Source of the DNA: JAZQHR01 sp045540695
Lineage (GTDB): Bacteria; Bacillota; Clostridia; UMGS1810
Assembly: GCA_045540695.1 (NCBI GenBank)
Contig: JAZQHR010000136.1
Location: forward strand, 1 to 15,653
DNA length: 15,653 nt
Direction of reading: 5' to 3'
Below are positions 7,412 through 14,400 of the stretch, piece by piece. Position 1 is the stretch's first letter, and each line of letters starts with the position of its first letter. Below the pieces are notes generated by a model. That model saw nothing but the letters and a program-made list of their open reading frames with translations, had not been told where the DNA came from and did no database searches. Both the position numbers and the translations under genes were made by a program.

Positions 7412-8396
7412 AAATCAGCTTAAAAACAATGATTTTTCGAATATTTATTTATTTTGTGGCGAAGAGGAATACCTGCGCGATTATTACTCATTAAAGATTT
7501 CAGAAGCAATTTGCCCTGATGAAGATAATAAGGTATTTAATTATTTAAAAATAAACGGTGTAAAGCCTGACCCTGATATAGTAGATGAATTTATAAGTAA
7601 TTATCCATTTATGTGCGATAAAAAAATTCTTATAGTAAAAAATTCCGGATTACTAAAAAAAGCAAACGAAGCTGATAAAAAGTATTGGAAAGATGTTTTT
7701 GAAAATGTCGATGAATATGCAGTAGTAATCTTTTCTGAATCCGAGGTGGATAAAAGGGGGGTATTGTACAAAGAGCTTGTAAAAAAAGCAGATGTGTATG
7801 AGTTTAAATATCAAAAGGTTGCAGATCTTACAAATTGGGTAGCAAAGGTACTTACTTCTGAAGGTAAGAAAATGCTAAAGCAAGATATAGAATATCTTAT
7901 ATACAACTGCGACAGCGGTATGATTAGCCTTAAATCAGAAATAGATAAGCTAGTAAGCTATTCAAAGGATAGAGAAAAGATAACCAAGTCGGATATAGAT
8001 ATTTTAGTCTGCAAATCATCTGAAAGCAGAGTTTTTGCAATGATAGATGATTTAGTAGATGGCAAACTAAATAGTGCGCTCGAAAAACTTGAAGCAATGA
8101 AAAAGTTTAAAGAATCGCCTGTTGCAATAATTTCTCTTATCGCAAGACAATATACGATGTTTAGAAAAATTAAGCTCTTGCTTCCAAAAATGAGCGTTAA
8201 AGATGTGGCAAAGGAGCTGGATACAAGAGAGTTTTTCCTCGAAAAACATATAAATGCTCAAAAGAAAATAACTAAAAAGTGCATTGACGATATATTAATT
8301 ATGTGTTCAAAGCTTGATAGTGAAATTAAATCGGGTAAGATTGATGGTTGGATAGCTGTTGAACTGCTTTTTAATAAATGTATGCAGAGAAATTAA
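7398..8396 (+). CDS. holA: DNA polymerase III delta subunit (clamp loader)
   Basis: HolA (YqeN type) is the clamp-loader subunit that opens the beta sliding clamp. The 332-residue protein begins with the typical region containing YLFCGEEEYLRDYY (residues 17-30), and shows the expected three-domain pattern: a degenerate AAA+ module (about 1-130), a helical middle, and a C-terminal helical collar domain. The best start is ATG 7398, five bases after AGGTGA; an in-frame GTG at 7389 would lie inside that ribosome binding site. It overlaps the 3' end of comEC, so the two are translationally coupled. The comEC-holA pairing is a well-known Firmicutes arrangement. No rpsT gene follows, unlike in Bacillus. 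Confidence 0.92.
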   Translation: MEKLKNQLKNNDFSNIYLFCGEEEYLRDYYSLKISEAICPDEDNKVFNYLKINGVKPDPDIVDEFISNYPFMCDKKILIVKNSGLLKKANEADKKYWKDVFENVDEYAVVIFSESEVDKRGVLYKELVKKADVYEFKYQKVADLTNWVAKVLTSEGKKMLKQDIEYLIYNCDSGMISLKSEIDKLVSYSKDREKITKSDIDILVCKSSESRVFAMIDDLVDGKLNSALEKLEAMKKFKESPVAIISLIARQYTMFRKIKLLLPKMSVKDVAKELDTREFFLEKHINAQKKITKKCIDDILIMCSKLDSEIKSGKIDGWIAVELLFNKCMQRN

Positions 8397-8424
8397 ATAT
8401 AAAAATTTAATTGGTTTTGATGTT

Positions 8425-8491
8425 AAAAATCACACTTTTCTTGCTAATTCATATTATATAAATATAGAAGACAGGGAAGGGTGATTTTTTT
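8425..8491 (+). promoter_or_regulatory. Inverted repeat ending in a T-run over the leader of the 51-codon gene
   Basis: AAAAATCAC (8425-8433) pairs with GTGATTTTT (8481-8489), extended after one bulged A by CTTTTC (8435-8440) with GGAAGG (8475-8480). The loop is about 34 bases and AT-rich, and seven T residues follow the stem. It may terminate holA transcription. The right arm contains the ribosome binding site of the next small gene, so it might also control that gene's translation. The long loop makes either role uncertain. Confidence 0.4.
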
Positions 8492-8492
8492 G

Positions 8493-8648
8493 ATGTTTAG
8501 AAAAAATCGAACGTATGCACTGTGTATATTTGCATTTGTAATTGGACTTTTCTTATCATTCATCCTAAAGCCTGTTCTTATCGTCGTAATTGAGGGAATA
8601 GTAATATTATTGCTTTGTCTTACACTTTTTTGCGGCAGCAGATATTAG
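8493..8648 (+). CDS. Small two-helix membrane protein, 51 residues
   Basis: I do not recognise a named family. The frame encodes a short basic N-terminus (MFRKNRTY), a hydrophobic helix at about 9-26, a proline-containing turn (LKPV), and a second hydrophobic helix at about 28-47 ending CGSRY. The ATG at 8493 lies eight bases after the GGGTGAT element; an in-frame TTG at 8490 is an alternative start. The stop is 14 bases before the SpoVM-like micro-gene, whose ribosome binding site starts just after it, so the pair is probably co-transcribed and may share a sporulation role. That role is an inference from position only. Small proteins of this shape are common in Clostridia as uncharacterised membrane proteins. 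Confidence 0.62.
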   Translation: MFRKNRTYALCIFAFVIGLFLSFILKPVLIVVIEGIVILLLCLTLFCGSRY

Positions 8649-8662
8649 AAAGGTGATGGATT

Positions 8663-8731
8663 ATGAAAATAGTCATTTTAAACGCTCCAAAATTTCTTTG
8701 CAAGATACTTAAAAAGGTTTTTAAAATGTAA
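8663..8731 (+). CDS. spoVM: SpoVM-like amphipathic sporulation peptide, 22 residues
   Basis: A 22-codon frame starting at ATG 8663 has a strong AAAGGTGAT site seven bases upstream. The peptide starts MKIVILNAPKFLCKILKKVF. SpoVM of Bacillus subtilis, as I recall it, starts MKFYTIKLPKFLGGIV; the two share MK, Ile at a nearby position, and PKFL with proline at residue 9 in both, the residue important for membrane-curvature sensing. The remainder is a basic amphipathic helix as expected. SpoVM marks the convex forespore membrane and anchors SpoIVA to start coat assembly. Its convergent position next to rpmB also matches my memory of the B. subtilis spoVM-rpmB neighbourhood. It is shorter than the 26-residue Bacillus peptide. 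It implies an endospore former. Confidence 0.8.
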   Translation: MKIVILNAPKFLCKILKKVFKM

Positions 8732-8783
8732 GAGTAGTTGTCGGAAGATAAGGAAGTATTATCTTAGAATAGGTACATAAATA

Positions 8784-8813
8784 AAAATGAGGACGATAAT
8801 TCGTCCTCATTTT
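8784..8813. terminator. Bidirectional intrinsic terminator between spoVM and rpmB
   Basis: AAAATGAGGACG (8784-8795) and CGTCCTCATTTT (8802-8813) form a perfect 12-bp stem around a six-base loop, with T tracts on both strands. It serves the convergent small-gene unit and rpmB. A smaller hairpin (AAGATAA with TTATCTT, 8745-8765) lies ahead of it. Confidence 0.92.
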
Positions 8814-8837
8814 ATATTTTGTAATATTATTTGATTA

Positions 8838-9026
8838 TCAAACCGCTCTTGTAACTTTGTTAGAACGTAGGCATCTTGAACATACAGATACTCTCTTTGG
8901 AGTTCCGTCAACAATAGCTTTAACAGTTCTTATGTTTGGTTTCCAAGTTCTATTACTTCTTCTGTGAGAGTGACTTACCTTAATACCGAAAGTCACGCCT
9001 TTTCCGCAAATTTCGCATTTTGCCAT
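8838..9026 (-). CDS. rpmB: 50S ribosomal protein L28 (zinc-ribbon form)
   Basis: L28 is a small basic protein of the large ribosomal subunit. The 62-residue product has the family pattern, including Cys4-x2-Cys7 (MAKCEICGKG), HSHRRSNRTWKPNI (19-32), and Cys49-x2-Cys52 (SVCSRCLRS). The four cysteines define the zinc-binding version, which often accompanies zinc-dependent paralogue switching in other bacteria, though no second rpmB is seen here. The start ATG follows GGAGGTG. It has its own promoter and a strong bidirectional terminator, and lies downstream of tyrS on the same strand. Confidence 0.97.
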   Translation of the reverse strand: MAKCEICGKGVTFGIKVSHSHRRSNRTWKPNIRTVKAIVDGTPKRVSVCSRCLRSNKVTRAV

Positions 9027-9073
9027 CTATAAAACACCTCCTACATTGTTCGCAAATTACATAACTAAATGGT

Positions 9074-9102
9074 ATTATACCAAATAATTTCTGATTTTGC
9101 AA
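9074..9102 (-). promoter_or_regulatory. Sigma-A promoter of rpmB
   Basis: Minus-strand -35 TTGCAA (9097-9102) and -10 TATAAT (9074-9079) with 17-base spacing. It lies between the tyrS stop and rpmB. The only structure after tyrS is a GC-free AAATTTTTT-type palindrome near 9113-9129, so tyrS may read through. Confidence 0.82.
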
Positions 9103-9129
9103 GGGTTTTTTACAAATTTTTTAAAAAAA

Positions 9130-10356
9130 TTATTTTATTACTATTCTGTGATAAACTTTTTTACCTTTTTTAATAATCATTTCGTTGTCAGTAAAGCTAT
9201 CAAGTGTAATTTTTGTAGTAGGGTCGGTAACTTTCTCATCATTAACAGATACACCGCCCTGCATTACAAGACGTCTGCCTTCACCCTTTGATGGGATAAG
9301 CTTAGCTTCAAACATAACATCAAGTATGCCAACACCTTCTTCAAATCTTGCTTTATCAAATTCAGTTGAAGGCATATTTTCAGAGCTTGCACCTGCAGAG
9401 AAGATTGCTTCAGCAGCTTGTTTTGCTTTGTTTGCTTCTTCTTCACCGTGAACAAGCTTTGTAACCTCATAAGCAAGTATTCTTTTTGCTTCGTTAAGCT
9501 CTGCACCCTCAAGCTTTGCAAGCTCGTTGATTTCGCTCATAGGAAGGAAAGTGATAAGCTTTAAACAGTTTATAACGTCTGCGTCATCAACGTTTCTCCA
9601 ATACTGATAGAAATCGTAAGGTGATGTTTTTTCAGGGTCAAGCCATAGTGCACCTTTTTGTGTTTTACCCATTTTCTTACCTTCACTGTTTTGAAGTAGG
9701 GTAAAAGTCATACCATAAACCTGTTTCTGGTCTTTTCTACGACAAAGCTCTATACCGCCAAGGATATTACTCCACTGGTCATCACCGCCAAGCTCAAGCT
9801 TACAGTCATACTGTCTTGAAAGCATCAAAAAGTCATAACTCTGCATAAGCATATAGTTAAACTCCAAGAATGTAAGACCTTTTTCAAGTCTTTGCTTATA
9901 ACATTCAGCAGTAAGCATCTTATTAACTGAGAAACAAGAACCAATATCACGTAGGAAATCTACATAGTTAAGCTTTAAAAGCCAGTCAGCATTATTTACC
10001 ATGATGGCTTTACCATCAGAAAAATCAACTATGCTTGAAAGCTGTTTTTTAAAGCATTCACAGTTGTGGTTGATAGTTTCCATAGTCATCATCTGACGCA
10101 TGTCAGTTCTGCCGGAAGGGTCACCGATAGTACCTGTACCGCCGCCAACAAGTGCGATTGGTCTGTGACCGTGATCCTGCATGTGACGCATTACGACCAT
10201 CTGCAGAAAGTGGCCTACGTGTAAGCTGTCAGCAGTAGGGTCAAATCCTATATAAAAAGTAACCTTTTCATTTCCTAAAAGTTCTCTTATTTCTTTTTCG
10301 TGTGTTGTCTGAGCTATTAGACCTCTCTCGCTCAGTACGTCATAAACATTACTCAT
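9130..10356 (-). CDS. tyrS: Tyrosyl-tRNA synthetase
   Basis: This class I synthetase charges tRNA-Tyr. The 408-residue protein has the HIGH-type motif HVGH (46-49) after FDPTADSL, the tyrosine-binding and dimer region, GGDDQWSN (190-197), the KMSKS-loop variant KMGKT (228-232), and an S4-like RNA-binding domain at about 345-405 (RRLVMQGGVSVN). Length and domain order are typical. The start ATG has AGGAGG upstream. The 113-base leader region to the next gene has a plain promoter and no T-box, in contrast to ileS in the same window. Glutamine codons favour CAG (12 of 16), unlike clpX and clpP. Confidence 0.98.
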   Translation of the reverse strand: MSNVYDVLSERGLIAQTTHEKEIRELLGNEKVTFYIGFDPTADSLHVGHFLQMVVMRHMQDHGHRPIALVGGGTGTIGDPSGRTDMRQMMTMETINHNCECFKKQLSSIVDFSDGKAIMVNNADWLLKLNYVDFLRDIGSCFSVNKMLTAECYKQRLEKGLTFLEFNYMLMQSYDFLMLSRQYDCKLELGGDDQWSNILGGIELCRRKDQKQVYGMTFTLLQNSEGKKMGKTQKGALWLDPEKTSPYDFYQYWRNVDDADVINCLKLITFLPMSEINELAKLEGAELNEAKRILAYEVTKLVHGEEEANKAKQAAEAIFSAGASSENMPSTEFDKARFEEGVGILDVMFEAKLIPSKGEGRRLVMQGGVSVNDEKVTDPTTKITLDSFTDNEMIIKKGKKVYHRIVIK

Positions 10357-10388
10357 AATGTCCTCCTAAAGTATATACTATAACTTGT

Positions 10389-10417
10389 ATTTTATCATTT
10401 AATAGTAAATAATGCAA
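10389..10417 (-). promoter_or_regulatory. Promoter of tyrS
   Basis: Minus-strand -35 TTGCAT (10412-10417) and -10 TAAAAT (10389-10394) with 17-base spacing, about 33 bases upstream of the start codon. Confidence 0.7.
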
Positions 10418-10452
10418 TATTTTTTGAAAATTTATTTATAAATTCATATTTA

Positions 10453-10481
10453 TTGACTTTTGATATAAAATGATATATAAA
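10453..10481 (+). promoter_or_regulatory. Promoter of the VanZ-family gene
   Basis: -35 TTGACT (10453-10458) and -10 TATAAA (10476-10481) with 17-base spacing. Transcription would start near 10488, after the ATG at 10470, which rules that codon out as the translation start. Confidence 0.75.
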
Positions 10482-10511
10482 TATATTAGAAAATTTCAAA
10501 GAGGATATATT

Positions 10512-11000
10512 ATGAAAAATATTAAGAAAATTGTATGGTGGATACTACTAATTGGTTTAATGATAATTATTTATAATTTTTCAGCTGAAAAGGCGGTTGA
10601 TTCGGCTGATACCAGTAAGAGTTTTATTAAAATGCTAATTGATATTATTCCATTTTCCAAAAACTTAAGCGATGCTACAAAACAAGAAGTAATATCATCT
10701 CTTAATTTTATAATTAGAAAATGTGCACACTTTACGCTTTATGCATTATTAGGATTTTTAGCTTATGGAGCAGTGAAATCTACTTTTTCATTTAGTGAAA
10801 AATCATACAAAAAATATTCATTTGTAATATGTGTAGTTTATGCAATATTTGATGAAATTCATCAATATTTTGTTCCCGGCAGAGCATGCAGACTATATGA
10901 TATAGTTATTGATGGCTTAGGTGCAGTATTTGGAATATTTATTTTTAATTATATCGGAAAACGGATTAAAAAATTATATACAAAACATAAAAAGTGCTAA
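10512..11000 (+). CDS. VanZ-family membrane protein
   Basis: The 162-residue product fits the VanZ-like family, named after a teicoplanin-resistance accessory protein; most members are of unknown function and are not resistance genes. The family signatures are RKCAHF (69-74), DEIHQYFVPGR (114-124) and DIVIDGLG (130-137), with predicted membrane segments at about 7-23, 73-90, 103-118 and 131-150. The start ATG 10512 is chosen over the upstream in-frame ATG 10470 because GAGG lies eight bases before it and the promoter places the transcript start downstream of 10470. It is a single-gene unit divergent from tyrS and ends in a terminator shared with the AraC-type gene. Confidence 0.88.
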   Translation: MKNIKKIVWWILLIGLMIIIYNFSAEKAVDSADTSKSFIKMLIDIIPFSKNLSDATKQEVISSLNFIIRKCAHFTLYALLGFLAYGAVKSTFSFSEKSYKKYSFVICVVYAIFDEIHQYFVPGRACRLYDIVIDGLGAVFGIFIFNYIGKRIKKLYTKHKKC

Positions 11001-11021
11001 ATTTTAAAAATTAGCACTTTT
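10990..11021. terminator. Bidirectional terminator between VanZ-family and AraC-type genes
   Basis: AAAAGTGCTAA (10990-11000) and TTAGCACTTTT (11011-11021) form an 11-bp stem around a ten-base AT loop, with T tracts at both ends. The stop codon of the VanZ-family gene is part of the left arm. Confidence 0.88.
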
Positions 11022-11028
11022 CTTTATA

Positions 11029-11847
11029 CTATATAAATTTTTTTATGTCAGTAGGGGACATACCAAGAATTTTTGTAAAAGCTCTGTAAAAACTTGAATA
11101 CTCGTTAAATCCGACGCTTTGAGCAGCTTGCGAAACAGGTACTTTACTTAGAATAAGCTCTTTTGCTATATAAATTCTTTTTCTTGTTATATATTCAGTT
11201 AGCGTGATACCGATTTTGTTTTTAAACTCGTGTGATATATAGTATTTGCTTAGGTAAAATTCCTTTGCCAATAAATCGAGTGTTATATTGTTTGTAATAT
11301 TTGCGTTAATATATTGTATTATTTCAAATATTTTTCCTTCGTATGTTATAAAATTCTCGTTTGTAAAAATGTTATTTAAATCGACAAGAAATTGTATTAA
11401 AAGCGACTTTATCATAATCTCTTTTTCGGGAAGGTCACTATTTGCATATTCACCGATTAGCTTTATTTTCTTTTTTAATTCATATTTTTTAGAAACATCA
11501 GCAGGTATTTTATTATTTGTACCAACTCTTCTCTTTTCAAGTGCGGCTAGAGGATTATATGAATCGGTAATAAACTCTGCTATATAACCGGGCTTAAATG
11601 ATATAATTGAGCGTTCATATTCGTTGCTCGATTTAAAAACTGGATTATGAAGCTCACGTGGGTTTGTCAGCATAATATCACCAATTGAAAAATCATAGTT
11701 CTTACCTTCAACCATATACATTGCGTCGCCTTTTTCAAGGAGTAGTATTTCATAATAGTTATGAAAATGCGGGTTTATATTAGGATTTTTTGAATAATAA
11801 ATATAGTCATAGTTAAATAATTTATCGCTATCATTTTTCAACTTCAT
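11029..11847 (-). CDS. AraC-family transcriptional regulator with cupin sensor domain
   Basis: A 272-residue regulator. The N-terminal half looks like an AraC-type cupin ligand-binding barrel (INPHFHNYYEILLLEKG with His27 and His29, then an aromatic-rich strand region to about 95). The C-terminus (about 187-270) holds two helix-turn-helix motifs, including LDLLAKEFYLSKYYISHEFK and the signature VSQAAQSVGFNEYSSFYRAF with MSPTD after it. Such proteins usually sense a sugar or related metabolite and activate nearby operons; the ligand is unknown. The start is ATG 11847 with GAGGTGA upstream; the in-frame GTG at 11856 is part of that site. It has its own promoter and follows the phosphodiester glycosidase gene, which might be a target, though that is only inferred. 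Confidence 0.93.
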   Translation of the reverse strand: MKLKNDSDKLFNYDYIYYSKNPNINPHFHNYYEILLLEKGDAMYMVEGKNYDFSIGDIMLTNPRELHNPVFKSSNEYERSIISFKPGYIAEFITDSYNPLAALEKRRVGTNNKIPADVSKKYELKKKIKLIGEYANSDLPEKEIMIKSLLIQFLVDLNNIFTNENFITYEGKIFEIIQYINANITNNITLDLLAKEFYLSKYYISHEFKNKIGITLTEYITRKRIYIAKELILSKVPVSQAAQSVGFNEYSSFYRAFTKILGMSPTDIKKFI

Positions 11848-11865
11848 TATATTCACCTCATTTTA

Positions 11866-11894
11866 ATAATACAACAATTTTTGCAATGTTACAA
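11866..11894 (-). promoter_or_regulatory. Promoter of the AraC-type gene
   Basis: Minus-strand -35 TTGTAA (11889-11894) and -10 TATTAT (11866-11871) with 17-base spacing, directly after the terminator of the upstream gene. Confidence 0.6.
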
Positions 11895-11902
11895 GTTTTT
11901 TC

Positions 11903-11936
11903 GAAAAATAAGCATCCACTAATTGTGGATGCTTAT
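11903..11936 (-). terminator. Intrinsic terminator of the phosphodiester glycosidase gene
   Basis: A perfect 12-bp stem, ATAAGCATCCAC (11908-11919) with GTGGATGCTTAT (11925-11936), closes a five-base loop and is followed on the minus strand by a T run. It ends six bases after the stop codon of the gene it serves. Confidence 0.92.
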
Positions 11937-11941
11937 GAATT

Positions 11942-14248
11942 TTAATATACTTTTTTGATTTGATATGTAACTTCACCGTTGTTTACGCAAACGTTTAAAT
12001 AGGATAGGTTATCTACCATATCCTTTGCCCCCTCATATCCGGAAAGACCTGGTATTGCATAAAATTTAACACCATTTCTTGCTACAACTCTAGGTGAGTG
12101 ATTATAGAAAATGTGTGCTTTTTTTCCTTTTGATGTGATATATTCATCAATTACTTTATAAAATAGCTCTTCCTCATAGTCATTTTTAAAATATAATCCT
12201 TTTGATAAAAAGATAAATATATTATCTGCAGGGGTTGCCTCAATATTATTTATAAATCTTGACCACTGAGATGGATCGGTATCAAAAATTGAATTTTGCG
12301 AGTTATCAAGAGTTATAAATGTATCACCTTTATAATCGGTAATCATATATCCCGATGTTTTTACAGAGGTAACTGACATATTTTTTGGAACTTCCGTTCC
12401 GTTTCCTACAAAAAATGCAAGTTCGTTATTTTTTGAAAATATTTCAGCTACGTCTTGTATAGCAAGGTTTTTGCCAAGTGTTTCATTGTGTATTAAATCG
12501 CCAAATACCGCAAAAGAGTATGAAGTGTCACTGCTTTGAATGTTTGTTTCGACGTTTGCATTATCTGTTTTTGCTATGTCGTCAGGAAGAGTGATGTTAC
12601 CTTTGTTGCCATCTATATTTACTATACAATTGGTTGTAACACCATTTATTTCAAATGTTACAAGAGTACTTCCGGCAGATTTTGCTTTTATATTGTTTCC
12701 GTTAAATGATACTATGTCAGATGAAAGCGAAATGTTTAAATCGCTTAAATTTATAGGAGTCATATATCCGTTTTCATCATATCCAAGTATTTTTATATAT
12801 TTAGATTCGCCGGATTTTAATTCTATTGTTTTATCGGATACTGCAATAGATGATGGAGATGAAAGTACCTCCATTTCCATATTTCCACTTATACCTTCGT
12901 ATGTAGCAGTAATTGTACGTTTTCCTGCACCTTTTGGATAGAACATTCCGTTAGAAAAGTAGTCGGTTGCATTTGACGATGACCATACTACGGCATTTGC
13001 ATCAATGTCTATTTTACGAAGGTATTCATCCATAGCAATTGGGGTAACTGCAATAGATGTGTCGGTAAATACATATTTTTGCTCAGTATAAGGGTATATT
13101 ACGCTAAGCCCATTTGATGGTGCAGTAGATACTATTCCGATGCCATTTGCCACGGCACGAAGCGAACCCTCCGATGGTAAATTAACAACCTCATTGGTGT
13201 TATTTCCAAATGATTTTGTTACAAGAGTAGTTGAACCTCCGCCGTCAAGGTTTACAGCGGTATCTATGCCATAATCCAACAGCATATCCTGTAGTGCCGA
13301 TAATGTCATACCAACGCTTTTTTCCTGACGCCCATCTACTGTTATCATATATATTTTTGTCTGGTCACCATTTATACCAAACACTGTTCGTGGATTGTTT
13401 CCGCCAATGTTATGTGTTATTTTTGCTTTTTCACCATTTTTAACAAGTATGGTACCGGCTCCGATAGCAAACTTAATGTTTTCTATATTAGGTTTAAGTG
13501 ATACATTTATGTGAATAGGATCGCCTTCTGAAAAATTATTTATAAGGAATTTAGTGTGGTCACTTAGAAAAGATAATACATAACCATTTTCGGGGATTTC
13601 TACAGGTCCTTTATCATAATTTATTGATGATACAATATCGTTTTCTACAACCATTTCTACCTGAAATGAATATGAACCAGGTGACTTTTCGCCCCATGTT
13701 CTGTCATACATTACAATTTTATCAAGTGGGTCATATTTGTTTATATGTCTTACTTGTTCAACACTTCCGTTTGGTGCAGTTATAGTCATATATGCGTCTA
13801 TGTAATCAAAAATAAAGCTTCCATTATAATCTTCTATTACCGATGAAAATTCCCAAGAATTTGCATACGATGATATAAGCTTACCATCATCATATTCAAC
13901 GCCTACAGAGCTTCCGTCGCCCTTCACGCTGCTACTCCAGGAAAAGAAATCACCATTTATTGCGGCGTATGTATCTTCGCTTTTTGCCATATTAAGTACA
14001 TTATCAAGCTTGTGTATTGATTTGTCACTTTTTAAAAGTGTAATGCCAAGGTGATCTTTGGAAATATCAGCTTCAACTATATTTATGTTTTGCCAGCCTG
14101 CAGAAGATAAACGTTTTATATGAGTTCGTGTCAGCCCATCGATTATCGTTTCTGTTGTTGTAAGGTCATATATTTTATCGACTGCAGCAAATGCTGTTGA
14201 TGTAATTATTATTGAAAATATTACAAGTGATACGAAAATTTTTTTCAT
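11942..14248 (-). CDS. Secreted phosphodiester glycosidase (NAGPA-like) with Ig-like and decayed phosphoesterase-like domains
   Basis: This 768-residue protein has a signal peptide (MKKIFVSLVIFSIIITSTAFA, cleavage near 21-22) and no clear C-terminal anchor. Residues about 45-375 form a phosphodiester glycosidase (NAGPA) domain with INGDFF (97-102), PRTVFGI (286-292), VDGR (304-307), NLDGGGST (333-340) and RAVANGIGI (364-372), a family acting on sugar phosphodiesters in mammals and often linked to wall or exopolysaccharide metabolism in bacteria. Two Ig-like modules follow (about 380-463 and 465-546). The tail (about 575-768) resembles a calcineurin-like phosphoesterase but lacks most metal ligands. 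The start follows AAGGAGG. It is divergent from a glycosyltransferase-CsaB gene, which suggests a shared envelope polymer. Substrate unknown. Confidence 0.87.
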   Translation of the reverse strand: MKKIFVSLVIFSIIITSTAFAAVDKIYDLTTTETIIDGLTRTHIKRLSSAGWQNINIVEADISKDHLGITLLKSDKSIHKLDNVLNMAKSEDTYAAINGDFFSWSSSVKGDGSSVGVEYDDGKLISSYANSWEFSSVIEDYNGSFIFDYIDAYMTITAPNGSVEQVRHINKYDPLDKIVMYDRTWGEKSPGSYSFQVEMVVENDIVSSINYDKGPVEIPENGYVLSFLSDHTKFLINNFSEGDPIHINVSLKPNIENIKFAIGAGTILVKNGEKAKITHNIGGNNPRTVFGINGDQTKIYMITVDGRQEKSVGMTLSALQDMLLDYGIDTAVNLDGGGSTTLVTKSFGNNTNEVVNLPSEGSLRAVANGIGIVSTAPSNGLSVIYPYTEQKYVFTDTSIAVTPIAMDEYLRKIDIDANAVVWSSSNATDYFSNGMFYPKGAGKRTITATYEGISGNMEMEVLSSPSSIAVSDKTIELKSGESKYIKILGYDENGYMTPINLSDLNISLSSDIVSFNGNNIKAKSAGSTLVTFEINGVTTNCIVNIDGNKGNITLPDDIAKTDNANVETNIQSSDTSYSFAVFGDLIHNETLGKNLAIQDVAEIFSKNNELAFFVGNGTEVPKNMSVTSVKTSGYMITDYKGDTFITLDNSQNSIFDTDPSQWSRFINNIEATPADNIFIFLSKGLYFKNDYEEELFYKVIDEYITSKGKKAHIFYNHSPRVVARNGVKFYAIPGLSGYEGAKDMVDNLSYLNVCVNNGEVTYQIKKVY

Positions 14249-14282
14249 GATGTGTATTCCTCCTTAAATGTTTTATATAAAA

Positions 14283-14311
14283 ATTATAACAGTTGGAATA
14301 TTAAAAGTAAA
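14283..14311 (-). promoter_or_regulatory. Promoter of the phosphodiester glycosidase gene
   Basis: Minus-strand -35 TTTACT (14306-14311) and -10 TATAAT (14283-14288) with 17-base spacing, about 35 bases upstream of the start codon. Confidence 0.7.
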
Positions 14312-14341
14312 TAAATTAATATTTTTTTATTAAATTTGTAA

Positions 14342-14370
14342 TTGAAATATAACAATACTTATGATAATAT
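14342..14370 (+). promoter_or_regulatory. Probable promoter of the glycosyltransferase-CsaB gene
   Basis: -35 TTGAAA (14342-14347) and -10 TAATAT (14365-14370) with 17-base spacing. An overlapping perfect TATAAT (14370-14375) has no good -35 partner. It is divergent from the glycosidase promoter across a 152-base AT-rich gap. Confidence 0.55.
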
Positions 14371-14400
14371 ATAATTACTTATGAAACAGGAGAGATAACC

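Noticed and set aside
9097..9521. Open frames overlapping tyrS on both strands
   Set aside because: The tyrS motifs are continuous in the accepted frame; these are composition artefacts.
10470..10511. Longer N-terminus for the VanZ-family protein from ATG 10470
   Set aside because: That ATG lies between the -35 and -10 boxes of the apparent promoter and lacks a ribosome binding site, while ATG 10512 has one.
10357..10511. T-box or other riboswitch ahead of tyrS
   Set aside because: The gap is only about 100 bases to the divergent promoter, with no GGTGGTACC-type sequence or terminator.
11848..11856. GTG start for the AraC-type regulator
   Set aside because: The GTG is within the GAGGTGA site that serves ATG 11847.
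12540..13443. Plus-strand open frames inside the phosphodiester glycosidase gene
   Set aside because: They are antisense to a well-supported domain structure and have no initiation signals.
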